Of a stretch of 31,496 nucleotides of DNA, positions 24,408 to 31,496 are shown in pieces. Within the stretch, counting starts at the first letter, position 1, and each line of letters begins with the position of its first letter. Position numbers and translations under genes: made by a program. Origin of the DNA: Bryobacteraceae bacterium. GTDB taxonomy: Bacteria > Acidobacteriota > Terriglobia > Bryobacterales > Bryobacteraceae. The stretch lies in the NCBI GenBank assembly GCA_030039005.1, contig JASHQT010000538.1, positions 1 through 31,496 on the forward strand, given 5' to 3'. The notes below the pieces were generated by a model. The model was not told the origin of the DNA. It saw only the letters and a program-made list of their open reading frames with translations, and made no database searches.

Positions 24408-24503
24408 CGGAGCGGACCGCCGGTATCCCGCGGAACGATTTAGATGGCGGCTCCGCACTGTGCCAGCTAGCTGCCCGCGGAAGCGGAGCGCAGGGGTTTC
24501 CTG

Positions 24504-24512
24504 TGCTATCCT
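24504..24512 (+). promoter_or_regulatory. Extended -10 promoter of the propeller protein gene
   Basis: TGC TATCCT fits the TGnTAnnnT pattern. A transcript starting near 24519 would have a leader of about 26 bases containing GGAG (24533-24536), eight bases before ATG 24545. Confidence 0.35.
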
Positions 24513-24544
24513 CGGGGCGTCCTGCGTCCGCTGGAGATTCCTCT

Positions 24545-26794
24545 ATGAAGATTTGTGCCTATTTACTCGTTTTCTGTCTGGGATCCGCGGCCGCGCCCCC
24601 CGTCGCAGCCACCACTCCGACCATCCCGAGTTATCCTGAGATCACTTATTCGACTTACTTGAGTAACGGCTTCACACCGTACGCGATCGCCACGGATTCC
24701 GCGGGCAACATTTATCTGGCCGCCAGCGCCTCGGTGGATGCGCCGAATCCGCACGTCACGGCGCTGATCGCGAAGCTGAATCCGCAAGCCACCGAGTATC
24801 TTTATGTGCGGTATTTCGGCGGATCGGTGGGGGATTCGGCCAACGCCGTCGCCGTCGATAGCGCGGGCAATGCCTATATCGCGGGCATCACGGAGTCGCC
24901 CGATTTCCCGGTGACCACCGGCGGGAATCTGGGAACCGCGCCGACCAGTCAAACGGATCAGCGGTCCTTCGTCGCAAAGTTTGATCCAGACGGGAATCTT
25001 GTATTTTCCGATCTGCTCGGCGGATCCACCGTCAGCCAGGCACAGGCCGTGGCCGTGACTGCATCGGGCCAGGTCCTAGTGAGCGGTGCTACGCAGTCCT
25101 CGGGTTTTCCGACCACCGCGGGTGCGTACACGATTTCCGACAGCGCGAATCATCCATACTTGCTCGAACTCGACCCCACCGGCACGAAGCTCGTATTTGC
25201 GGCTACTGGAATCGGCGGCTCCGCGCTGGCGCTCGACGCGGCAGGCAACATCTACGTGGCGGGAAGCACGTATTTGTTGGATTATCCGACGACGCCGGAG
25301 GCTTATCAGACCACCTTTCCAGCGTTCATCGAATGCGTCGCCCCTTGCACCGGGGGCGGATTCCAGGGTCAGAACCAGTACGTGACGAAAGTGGATCCCA
25401 CCGGGTCGACGCTGATCTTCTCCACTTCCGTGTCCGGCACCGATAACACGACAAACACCGGGCTGGCGGTGGACTCCAGCGGCGACGTCTATCTCACCGG
25501 CATCGCGGGCGGCACGTACCCGTACACGATCCCACCTCCGGCCTTACCATCGGGCGTACCTGACCTGGAGCCGATTCCGGCATTGCCGTTTCTCACCAAG
25601 CTCGATCCCACGGGTTCGAAGCTGCTGTTTTCCGTGCCCGTGGGCGGCGCGGGGGTGCAACTGGATTCGAGCGGAAATGTCTACGTGGGTGGGATGATTG
25701 GCGATCTCCCCGGCCCCACCTACGGCTACGATGTTCCCGGCACTCTGCCGGCGCTTCCGAACCTCCCCGCGCAATGCCAGCCCAATGCGCAGATCTCGAA
25801 ATCCTCGTATGCGTCCCAAGTGGACGCGAACACCGGCAACGTGCGTGGGACGCAATTCATCGGCGGCTCGACGCTCATCATTTCCGGTGTGGCGCTGTCT
25901 GGTACCACGTTGTGGCTGGCGGGTTCCACCAGCCTGCCCGATTTTCCCTTCACGCCGGGCGCGCTGACGCTTCAATATTTGCCACCAGGGCCGTCGGCCG
26001 GCGCGTATCTCGGCGCGGTGGATTTCTCCCAGCCCCAACCGCCCGCGGGCACGCCGCAGATCGCCTGTATCGTCGACGCGGCGGATTACGCGCTCGCCGG
26101 ATCTGTGGCGCCGTATCAAGTACTGACCATTTTCGGAACGAATCTGGGGCCGGCGAAACCGGTTACCGCCACGAATTATGCGACCGGCGTTCTGGGAGGC
26201 GTCGACGTGAGTTTCGGCTCCACTCCCTCGCCGCTGCTCTACGTGTCGCCCACGCAGATCAATTTCGCCGTGCCGGGGTCGCTTGCTTCCTACTTCGCCA
26301 TGGATATGACGGTAACGGTGAACGGCGTTTCGTCCCCCGCGCGCGAGCTCCCGCTGACGTACCAGAACATGACGCTGTACCTGGCGGCGCCGCCGCCCGC
26401 TTCGAATTCCAGCAGTTTTCCGTCCCAGGCGTTGGCCTTGAATGCCGATGGCTCGGTGAATTCGTCCAGCAATCCTGCACCCTTGGGCTCGGTGATTTCC
26501 GTGTTCCTGAATGGGGTCTCCCCCAACCCGGCGGGCACCTCCGAGCCGCTGCAGCTTTCGTCCAATTATGGCTGGACCGTGACCGGCGTTGCGCAGGCGA
26601 ATCCCTTGGTGACGCAAGTCAATCTACAAGTTCCTTCGAAGTTGCAGGACGACTTTGCCTGCACCGCGACTCTATCCGAATGCACCGCCGAAGTTCAGCT
26701 TTTCAACATCGGAGCCGAGTCGCCGGGAGCGCAACCCGTGACGGTGACCGGAACTGAAGTCGCGGGGACCGTTTTCGTCGGGCAAGCGCCATAG
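24545..26794 (+). CDS. Secreted SBBP-repeat beta-propeller protein with TIGR03437 C-terminal domain
   Basis: 749 residues from ATG 24545; the signal peptide is MKICAYLLVFCLGSAAAPPV, and upstream in-frame codons to 24380 are not hydrophobic. Residues of about 45-490 hold repeated beta-propeller blades with the SBBP pattern DSAGNIYLAA, DSAGNAYIAGITESPDFPVT, DAAGNIYVAGSTYLLDYPTT, DSSGDVYLTGIAGG, DSSGNVYVGGMIG and LWLAGSTSLPDFPFTPGAL. From about residue 503 comes a TIGR03437 domain: VLTIFGTNLGPAKPV, GGVDVSFGSTPSPLLYVSPT and QINFAVPG, ending in VTGTEVAGTVFVG. The domain family is strongly expanded in Solibacter-type Acidobacteria and is found on exported proteins; its function is unproven. Likely a cell-surface or secreted binding protein. 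Confidence 0.9.
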   Translation: MKICAYLLVFCLGSAAAPPVAATTPTIPSYPEITYSTYLSNGFTPYAIATDSAGNIYLAASASVDAPNPHVTALIAKLNPQATEYLYVRYFGGSVGDSANAVAVDSAGNAYIAGITESPDFPVTTGGNLGTAPTSQTDQRSFVAKFDPDGNLVFSDLLGGSTVSQAQAVAVTASGQVLVSGATQSSGFPTTAGAYTISDSANHPYLLELDPTGTKLVFAATGIGGSALALDAAGNIYVAGSTYLLDYPTTPEAYQTTFPAFIECVAPCTGGGFQGQNQYVTKVDPTGSTLIFSTSVSGTDNTTNTGLAVDSSGDVYLTGIAGGTYPYTIPPPALPSGVPDLEPIPALPFLTKLDPTGSKLLFSVPVGGAGVQLDSSGNVYVGGMIGDLPGPTYGYDVPGTLPALPNLPAQCQPNAQISKSSYASQVDANTGNVRGTQFIGGSTLIISGVALSGTTLWLAGSTSLPDFPFTPGALTLQYLPPGPSAGAYLGAVDFSQPQPPAGTPQIACIVDAADYALAGSVAPYQVLTIFGTNLGPAKPVTATNYATGVLGGVDVSFGSTPSPLLYVSPTQINFAVPGSLASYFAMDMTVTVNGVSSPARELPLTYQNMTLYLAAPPPASNSSSFPSQALALNADGSVNSSSNPAPLGSVISVFLNGVSPNPAGTSEPLQLSSNYGWTVTGVAQANPLVTQVNLQVPSKLQDDFACTATLSECTAEVQLFNIGAESPGAQPVTVTGTEVAGTVFVGQAP

Positions 26795-26831
26795 ATTACG
26801 ACCTGCAATTCTGGGAGGAAGGAGGCTCGAC

Positions 26832-27338
26832 ATGATCGACGTTTTGCAAGTGACCCAAGGAGAGCTCGGCCAGGAGGCCGCCACCACGCGGCGAGTGCTG
26901 GAGCGGGTTCCCGAAGACCAATTCGGTTGGAAACCGCACCCGAAATCGATGTCGCTGGGACAACTCGCGATGCACGTGGCGACCATTCCGGAAGGCATTA
27001 CGCGTATCGCGCAAAGCGACGAGTTCGAAGTGAACCCGGCTGCCTTCACTCCACCGCAGCCGAAAAGCGGGGCGGAAATTCTCGCGGCGCTGGACTCGAG
27101 TGTGCGGTCGGCGCAAGCATACCTGGCCGGCCTCACGGATTCCACTGCTACCGCCACCTGGCGCGCGAAATCGCAAGGCCGCGAATTGATGGCCATGCCT
27201 CGCATCGCCATGCTGCGCGCGCTCCTGCTGAATCACTGGTACCATCACCGCGGCCAATTGTCCGTTTATCTGCGGCTATTGGATGTGCCGGTTCCGAGCA
27301 TTTACGGCCCGAGCGCGGACGAGAATCCGTTTGGGTAA
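26832..27338 (+). CDS. DinB-family metalloprotein
   Basis: 168 residues. The canonical DinB metal triad is present: H48 in LGQLAMHVA, and the motif NHWYHHRGQL supplying H135 and H139. The family binds nickel or zinc in a four-helix bundle; some members are thiol transferases, many are damage- or stress-related without known reaction. A doubled Shine-Dalgarno (GGGAGGAAGGAGG) precedes ATG 26832 by seven bases, the best in the window. It lies 37 bases behind the propeller gene and may be co-transcribed with it. Contrast with the DinB-like protein at 11649-12158, whose triad is mostly lost. Confidence 0.9.
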   Translation: MIDVLQVTQGELGQEAATTRRVLERVPEDQFGWKPHPKSMSLGQLAMHVATIPEGITRIAQSDEFEVNPAAFTPPQPKSGAEILAALDSSVRSAQAYLAGLTDSTATATWRAKSQGRELMAMPRIAMLRALLLNHWYHHRGQLSVYLRLLDVPVPSIYGPSADENPFG

Positions 27339-27358
27339 GACTCCGAACTCGGCTCCGA

Positions 27359-27387
27359 TTGCGTATCGGCGGCGCGTCTGTTAATAT
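27359..27387 (+). promoter_or_regulatory. Promoter of the NIPSNAP-family gene
   Basis: TTGCGT (27359-27364), a 17-base spacer, then TAATAT (27382-27387). The hexamer ends eight bases before ATG 27396, so the transcript would have little or no leader. Confidence 0.4.
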
Positions 27388-27395
27388 CGCTGGCC

Positions 27396-27839
27396 ATGAC
27401 ACTCAACCGTTGGAAAATCAGCACCCTCGTTCTGGCTTCGTTCGCCGCCGGCTCACTGCTCACTACCCGCCTGATGGAGCTCAACCAGGTGCGAGCCGAC
27501 AGCCATCGCGTATTCGAGCTTCGCATTTACCATACCGTTCCGGGGAAAACCTCCGCGTTGCACGACGAGTTTCGAGAGAAGGTGACGAAACTGTTCGCCA
27601 AGCACGATCTGAAGGCCGTCGGCTATTGGGCGCCGGAGGATGCACCGGCATCCAACGACACGTTCGTTTATATTCTGGCCCATCCCAGCCGCGAAGCAGC
27701 CAAGCAACATTGGGACGCTTTTCGAGCCGACCCGGAATTCCAGGCGATGATGAAGGAGCAACAGGCTCCCGGCGCGCAGATCGTCGAAAAAGTGGATTCC
27801 ACCTACATGGATCCCACCGATTTTTCGCCCATGAAGTAG
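27396..27839 (+). CDS. NIPSNAP-family protein, exported or membrane-anchored
   Basis: 147 residues. An N-terminal hydrophobic segment (about 8-26, ISTLVLASFAAGSLLTTRL) acts as a signal or anchor. The remainder is a single dimeric alpha/beta-barrel domain of the NIPSNAP type: FELRIYHTVPGKTSALHDEF, FAKHDLKAVGYWAPED, FVYILAHPSREAAKQHWDAF and ADPEFQ. The bacterial family has no defined reaction; eukaryotic members are mitochondrial signalling proteins. Separated from the DinB gene by 57 bases that include its own promoter. The assignment is clear, the role unknown. Confidence 0.85.
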   Translation: MTLNRWKISTLVLASFAAGSLLTTRLMELNQVRADSHRVFELRIYHTVPGKTSALHDEFREKVTKLFAKHDLKAVGYWAPEDAPASNDTFVYILAHPSREAAKQHWDAFRADPEFQAMMKEQQAPGAQIVEKVDSTYMDPTDFSPMK

Positions 27840-27930
27840 GCTCGGATTGGCCGGCTTCGTCCAGACGTCGAGTTCGATGCCGTCAGAGCTCGCCTATTCG
27901 CGCTCCTGCGCGCCCGTGTGGCGCGTGTTC

Positions 27931-27936
27931 TATCAT
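27931..27936 (+). promoter_or_regulatory. -10-like hexamer before the heavy-metal-binding protein gene
   Basis: TATCAT, a five-of-six match to the -10 consensus, ends six bases before ATG 27943. No -35 is evident, and there is no Shine-Dalgarno. Confidence 0.3.
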
Positions 27937-27942
27937 AAATAC

Positions 27943-28788
27943 ATGCGTTGGGCGGTCTGCACCCTGTTGCTGCTGCTGGCAGTGGGTTTCGTGTGGGCGC
28001 AGGACAAAGTCTACGTCTGCCCCATGGACCCGGATGTGCGCTCCAACCAGCCCGGCACATGTCGGCGCTGCGGCATGAAACTGCGCGAGGGCATTCCCGA
28101 GCCGGTGGAATTTCACCTAGACCTGGCGGTCACGCCGCGCGCCATCAAGCCCAATCAGAACGAACAGCTCAAGTTCACCGTGCACGATCCATGGAAGGAC
28201 CGCCCAGTGACGAATTTCCAGGTCGTCCACGAGAAGCTGTTCCACATGTTCGTGGTGAGCCAGGACCTGCAATTCTTTGTGCACGATCATCCGGTGTTGC
28301 AGCCGGACGGCGAGTTTCTGTTCACGCTGGCGTTCCCCAAGCCGGGCATGTATCGCGTGCTGGGCGATTTCTACCCGGATGGCGCGACGCCGCAACTGAT
28401 CGCCAAGACTGTTTTCGTCGCCGGAACGCGTCCGCCGGCTGTCCAGATTCCACGCGATTATTCGGCGAAGCAAGCTGAAAACATGCAGGTGGAGATGACC
28501 ACCGATCCGCCGCAGCCCATCGCCGCGCAAAAGACGCAGATCTATTTTCACCTCACGCCCGCCGACGGCCTAGAGAAATACATCGGCGCGTGGGCCCACA
28601 TGCTGGCCGCGAGCGACGATCTGATCGACCTGATCCACACGCATCCCTTCATTGCCGACGGCGGCCCGCAGGTGCAGTTCAGCCTGGAGTTCCCGCGCGC
28701 GCGGACCTATCGCATCTGGGTGCAGTTCCAGCGCAAGGGCGTGGTGAACACCGCGCACTTCGACGTTCCGGTTAAGGAACTCGACTAG
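27943..28788 (+). CDS. Exported protein with heavy-metal-binding domain and two HxHP domains
   Basis: 281 residues from ATG 27943, which opens a signal peptide (MRWAVCTLLLLLAVGFVWAQ); the frame extends 32 codons further up without signal features. Residues 23-47 are the short heavy-metal-binding domain seen on copper pumps and CusB-type adaptors: VCPMDPDVRSNQPGTCRRCG, with C26, M28, C40, C43 and M45. Two beta-sandwich halves follow, about 56-162 and 183-278, each carrying an H-M then HxHP element: HEKLFHMFVVS with VHDHPV, and GAWAHMLAAS with IHTHPF. The composition suggests periplasmic copper binding or delivery. Its TAG stop shares the CTAG palindrome with the stop of the convergent cytochrome gene. 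Confidence 0.8.
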   Translation: MRWAVCTLLLLLAVGFVWAQDKVYVCPMDPDVRSNQPGTCRRCGMKLREGIPEPVEFHLDLAVTPRAIKPNQNEQLKFTVHDPWKDRPVTNFQVVHEKLFHMFVVSQDLQFFVHDHPVLQPDGEFLFTLAFPKPGMYRVLGDFYPDGATPQLIAKTVFVAGTRPPAVQIPRDYSAKQAENMQVEMTTDPPQPIAAQKTQIYFHLTPADGLEKYIGAWAHMLAASDDLIDLIHTHPFIADGGPQVQFSLEFPRARTYRIWVQFQRKGVVNTAHFDVPVKELD

Positions 28789-29459
28789 TTTGCGGGCATC
28801 AGCACGATGGTCGACCCCGGGGGCACACCGTGGATTTTCGTTCCGGCGGGAAGATCGACTGGATTGCGATAGACGAACGAATGTGTGAACTTGGCGTGGA
28901 AGTGTTCAAACCAGATCAGCGGTTCGATGCTACCGTCGGGCCGCTCGGCTGTGACTTGAAAGTCCGCGTCATCGGGCACGGATTTCGGCCAGATGGCAAG
29001 AAGCTTGAAGTCCTTTTCGAGCTGACATTCGCCGTTCACGGAGATGACGCCGCCGGCCTGTAAATCCAGGAGAGGCTGTTCGAACTTTGGCGCTGGCGGC
29101 AGATCCTTGGCCTCGCCTTCCGGCACCCCGCCTCCCACCCAACTGGTGATGAGTTCCAGTTGCTCAGGCGTAAGCGCCTTGTCGTCCCGAAAATCGCCGA
29201 AGCCTTTTACGGCGCCCCACGGTGGCATGCGGCGCTCGAAGACTTCTTCCTTGATCGCGACCGCCCAAGGGCGAGCGTCGGCGTAAGTCATCAGCGAAAA
29301 GGCCTGGCCGCCTTCGTGATGGCAACTCGCGCAGCGCTCATACACGATGCGGGAAATCTCGCGGTCCCAGGTGATCGGCGTGGTGATGATGTCGTGCGCC
29401 GCCGCGGTGGCAGCGAAAAGGCACATCAACGCGGCGATCAGGGTCCAACGGCGTTGCAT
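28785..29459 (-). CDS. Exported cytochrome c with shortened PHM-like C-terminal half
   Basis: 224 residues. The signal peptide ends near residue 21 (LMCLFAATAAA). The haem c site is CASCHH (C43, C46, H47), with a probable axial Met in RRMPPWG (M78). Residues 30-122 align by eye along their whole length with the cytochrome module at 13006-14343 (LMTYADARPWA against LVTYQQVRPWA; GVPEGEAKDLPP against GAPEGDPKDMPP). Residues 148-218 resemble that protein's C-terminal copper half but lack the HxH ligands. The gene starts four bases after the fdsD-like stop, so it belongs to the formate dehydrogenase operon and might take electrons from it; this is inference. Confidence 0.82.
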   Translation of the reverse strand: MQRRWTLIAALMCLFAATAAAHDIITTPITWDREISRIVYERCASCHHEGGQAFSLMTYADARPWAVAIKEEVFERRMPPWGAVKGFGDFRDDKALTPEQLELITSWVGGGVPEGEAKDLPPAPKFEQPLLDLQAGGVISVNGECQLEKDFKLLAIWPKSVPDDADFQVTAERPDGSIEPLIWFEHFHAKFTHSFVYRNPVDLPAGTKIHGVPPGSTIVLMPAN

Positions 29460-29463
29460 TTCT

Positions 29464-29670
29464 TTATTGCAACCGTTTCACCGCTTCGAGCGCGAGTTGG
29501 TGCAGGCCCTGTCCGCCGTGCGATACGTAATCGATGATCTGGTCCCGCATGCGGCGCTCCCAGAATTTCTTCAAATGGTCGGTCACGCCGGCCACCGCTT
29601 GGTCGTGCGGATAACTGGCAAAGAACAGGGCGATCTGGTTCGCCCTATGGATCATTTGATGGTTTTCCAT
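29464..29670 (-). CDS. fdsD: Formate dehydrogenase delta subunit (FdsD family)
   Basis: 68 residues, typical of the roughly 70-residue family. MIHRANQIALFFASYPHDQA and VAGVTDHLKKFWERRMRDQI match the diagnostic pattern of FdsD, a small subunit of soluble molybdenum NAD-linked formate dehydrogenases needed for activity or assembly. The start is ATG 29670; M6 is an alternative. It lies 24 bases downstream of the alpha-subunit gene and four bases before the cytochrome c gene. In many fds operons an FdsC sulfurtransferase gene lies between alpha and delta; here it is absent. Confidence 0.88.
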   Translation of the reverse strand: MENHQMIHRANQIALFFASYPHDQAVAGVTDHLKKFWERRMRDQIIDYVSHGGQGLHQLALEAVKRLQ

Positions 29671-29694
29671 CGATCAAATCGCCGGCGTCATCGC

Positions 29695-31496
29695 TTAGTC
29701 GCCCGCGGCTCCGGTCAAAATCTGCGTGGTTTGCTTGCGAGTGTCAAGATAATGCTCCTGCCACTCGGACATCTTCCGCGCCAGACTCACCTGCACGGCC
29801 GTCACTTTGTACTCCGGGCAGCCCGTCGCCCAATCCTCGAATTCGGTGGTGACCACGTTCGCGCCTGTGAATCCGTGATGGAACGTCGTGTAGACAACGC
29901 CGGGTTGCATGCGCTCGGAGATGTGCGCGTGCAGCGTGGTTTCGCCCGCGCGGCTGGTGAGCGAAACTCGATCGCCCTCGCGAATCCCGCGATTTTCCGC
30001 ATCCAGCGCGTGAATTTCGAGAATATCCTCGGGATGCCACACGTTATTTTGCGTCCGCGCCGTCTGCGCGCCCACGTTGTATTGCGTCAAAATGCGGCCG
30101 GTGGTCAGGATCAGCGGGAAGCGGCCGGTAGTGCGCTCGTCGGTGGGGATGAATTCGGTGACCATGAAGCGGCCCTTGCCGCGCACGAATCCGCCGATGT
30201 GCATCACCGGCGTGCCCTCGGGCGCTTTGGCGTTGCACGGCCACTGGATGCTGCCCAGTTCATCGATCTTCGCGAAGCTCACGCCCGCAAACGTCGGCGT
30301 CAGGCGCGCGATCTCATCCATAATCTCGGAGGGATGCGAGTAATTCATCGGAAATCCGAGAGCGTTCGAGAACGCCTGCGTGATTTCCCAGTCCGCCATG
30401 CCCGCCATGGGCGCAATCGCCTTGCGGACGCGGCTGATGCGCCGCTCGGCATTAATGAAGGTCCCGTCTTTTTCCAGGAATGAGGAGCCCGGGAAAAAGA
30501 CGTGCGCGTAGCTCGCAGTTTCGTTCAGGAACAGATCCTGGACGATGACGCACTCCATTGCCGCCAATCCCGCCGTGACGTGCTTGGTATTGGGATCGGA
30601 CTGGAGAATGTCCTCGCCCTGGATGTAGATGCCCTTGAAGCTCCCGTCGCAGGCCGCATCCAGCATGTTCGAAATGCGCAGGCCTGGCTCATTTTGCAGC
30701 GGCACCTGCCAAGCGTCTTCGAACAGCTTGCGCGTCGCCTCGTCGGACACGTGCCGGTATCCGGAAAACTCGTGCGGGAACGACCCCATGTCGCAGGAGC
30801 CCTGCACGTTGTTCTGGCCGCGCAGCGGATTAACGCCCACGCCCGGCCGGCCGATATTGCCGGTGGCCATGGCGAGATTGGCGATCGCCATCACCGTGGT
30901 CGAGCCCTGGCTGTGTTCGGTGACGCCGAGACCATAATAGATCGCGCCGTTGCCGCCGGTGGCATAGAGCCGCGCCGCGCCGCGGATCACTTCCGCCGGC
31001 ACGCCGGACACTTTGGCGACTTCTTCCGGGCTGTTGCGCGGCTCGGCGACGAATGCCGCCCAGTCGCTGAACTCGTCCCAGTCGCAGCGCTCGCGCACGA
31101 ATTTTTCGTTGACCAGTCCCTCGGTGACGATGACATGCGCCAGCGCCGTGAGAATGGCGACATTGGTGCCCGGCCGAAGCGGCAGGTGATAGGCCGCCTC
31201 CACATGCGGCATGCGCACCAGATCGATCCGGCGCGGATCGATCACGATCAGCTTCGCTCCCGCCCGCAGCCGCTTCTTCATGCGCGAGGCGAACACCGGA
31301 TGCGCATCTGTCGGATTGGCGCCGATCAGGATGATGACGTCCGAATGCTCGACAGAGTCGAAGTCCTGGGTGCCCGCCGAGGTGCCGAAGGTGGTCGAGA
31401 GACCGTAGCCGGTCGGCGAATGGCAGACGCGCGCGCAGGTGTCGACGTTGTTGTTGCGGAAGCCACCGCGGATCAGCTTCTGCATCAGGAAGGTTT
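29695..31496 (-). CDS. fdsA: Formate dehydrogenase alpha subunit, molybdopterin type (5' partial)
   Basis: Oxidises formate to CO2 at a Mo- or W-bis-MGD centre. About 600 C-terminal residues are visible; the frame is open across the right edge (TFL before MQKLIRGGF), so the N-terminal iron-sulfur region lies outside. The active-site motif is NNVDTCARVCHSPTGYGL: the metal ligand is Cys (codon at 31423-31425), where some homologues have selenocysteine, followed by the conserved His. Further blocks are IGANPTDAHPVFASRMKKRL, GLGVTEHSQGS, GRPGVGVNPLRGQNNVQGSC, FPGSSFLEKDGTFINAERRI, and the C-terminal MGD domain LILTTGRILTQYN. The adjacent fdsD supports the soluble NAD-type class. Confidence 0.93.
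   Translation of the reverse strand, partial: TFLMQKLIRGGFRNNNVDTCARVCHSPTGYGLSTTFGTSAGTQDFDSVEHSDVIILIGANPTDAHPVFASRMKKRLRAGAKLIVIDPRRIDLVRMPHVEAAYHLPLRPGTNVAILTALAHVIVTEGLVNEKFVRERCDWDEFSDWAAFVAEPRNSPEEVAKVSGVPAEVIRGAARLYATGGNGAIYYGLGVTEHSQGSTTVMAIANLAMATGNIGRPGVGVNPLRGQNNVQGSCDMGSFPHEFSGYRHVSDEATRKLFEDAWQVPLQNEPGLRISNMLDAACDGSFKGIYIQGEDILQSDPNTKHVTAGLAAMECVIVQDLFLNETASYAHVFFPGSSFLEKDGTFINAERRISRVRKAIAPMAGMADWEITQAFSNALGFPMNYSHPSEIMDEIARLTPTFAGVSFAKIDELGSIQWPCNAKAPEGTPVMHIGGFVRGKGRFMVTEFIPTDERTTGRFPLILTTGRILTQYNVGAQTARTQNNVWHPEDILEIHALDAENRGIREGDRVSLTSRAGETTLHAHISERMQPGVVYTTFHHGFTGANVVTTEFEDWATGCPEYKVTAVQVSLARKMSEWQEHYLDTRKQTTQILTGAAGD

Noticed and set aside
24450..24489. Inverted repeat GCTCCGC (24450-24456) / GCGGAGC (24483-24489)
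   Set aside because: The 26-base loop and the high GC content make it weak; no T-run, and not placed convincingly relative to the promoter.
25544..26617. 357-codon minus-strand frame within the propeller protein gene
   Set aside because: Arg- and Gly-rich complement of a repeat-containing gene; no homology-like motifs.
1..31496. CRISPR array, insertion sequence, integrase, tRNA or rRNA
   Set aside because: No spaced direct repeats, transposase or integrase motifs, or cloverleaf-like sequence were seen on either strand.

Overview
The window is about 60% GC, densely coding, and reads as a chromosomal segment of a soil-type Acidobacterium of the Solibacter/Bryobacter kind. The strongest lineage hint is the secreted beta-propeller protein at 24545-26794. 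It ends in the C-terminal domain known as TIGR03437 (IFGTNLGP ... LLYVSPTQINFAVP), a family I know mainly from Solibacter-like genomes. Fused MFS/spermidine-synthase proteins, DinB-fold proteins, Tat-exported sugar isomerases and cytochrome c/copper-monooxygenase fusions fit the same picture. No phage, transposon, integron, CRISPR, rRNA or tRNA signal was seen, and no gene-free stretch exceeds 300 bases.

Layout, left to right. 1-825 is the 3' part of an exported HpcH/HpaI-type aldolase, followed by a probable terminator. 891-7598 is a tripartite RND efflux operon in the order pump, adaptor, outer-membrane channel. 7602-9445 (minus) holds a sodium:solute symporter with a TTG start and a 61-residue two-helix membrane protein directly behind it. 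9558-12158 (plus) has a fused MFS/spermidine synthase-like protein and a DinB-like protein that lacks most of its metal ligands. 12162-14343 (minus) has a cytochrome c fused to a peptidylglycine-monooxygenase-like dicopper domain, then an overlapping gene for an unknown exported protein. 14457-15239 is the enoyl-ACP reductase FabI. 15397-19893 is a four-gene ABC operon resembling GldA/GldF/GldG plus a DUF4340 protein, with a good sigma-70 promoter. 19944-21813 is an NAD-salvage pair (nicotinate phosphoribosyltransferase and nicotinamidase). 21860-23512 is an MscS-type channel with a large periplasmic N-terminal domain, and 23499-24371 (minus) a Tat-exported hydroxypyruvate-isomerase-like protein. 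24545-28788 (plus) holds the propeller protein, a DinB protein, a NIPSNAP protein and an exported heavy-metal-binding protein. 28785-31496 (minus) is the tail of a formate dehydrogenase operon: alpha subunit (5' end outside the window), FdsD, and a c-type cytochrome.

The most interesting theme is the recurring exported cytochrome c module. At 13006-14343 it is joined to a PHM-like domain in which all six expected copper ligands can be picked out. At 28785-29459 the same haem module sits behind formate dehydrogenase and is followed by what looks like a shortened PHM C-half without the copper HxH pair. Other patterns are four convergent gene pairs with almost no space between them, and -10-like hexamers 6-10 bases before start codons that lack a good Shine-Dalgarno sequence, suggesting leaderless transcripts. 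All functional statements are by-eye family recognition; no database search or structure prediction was run.
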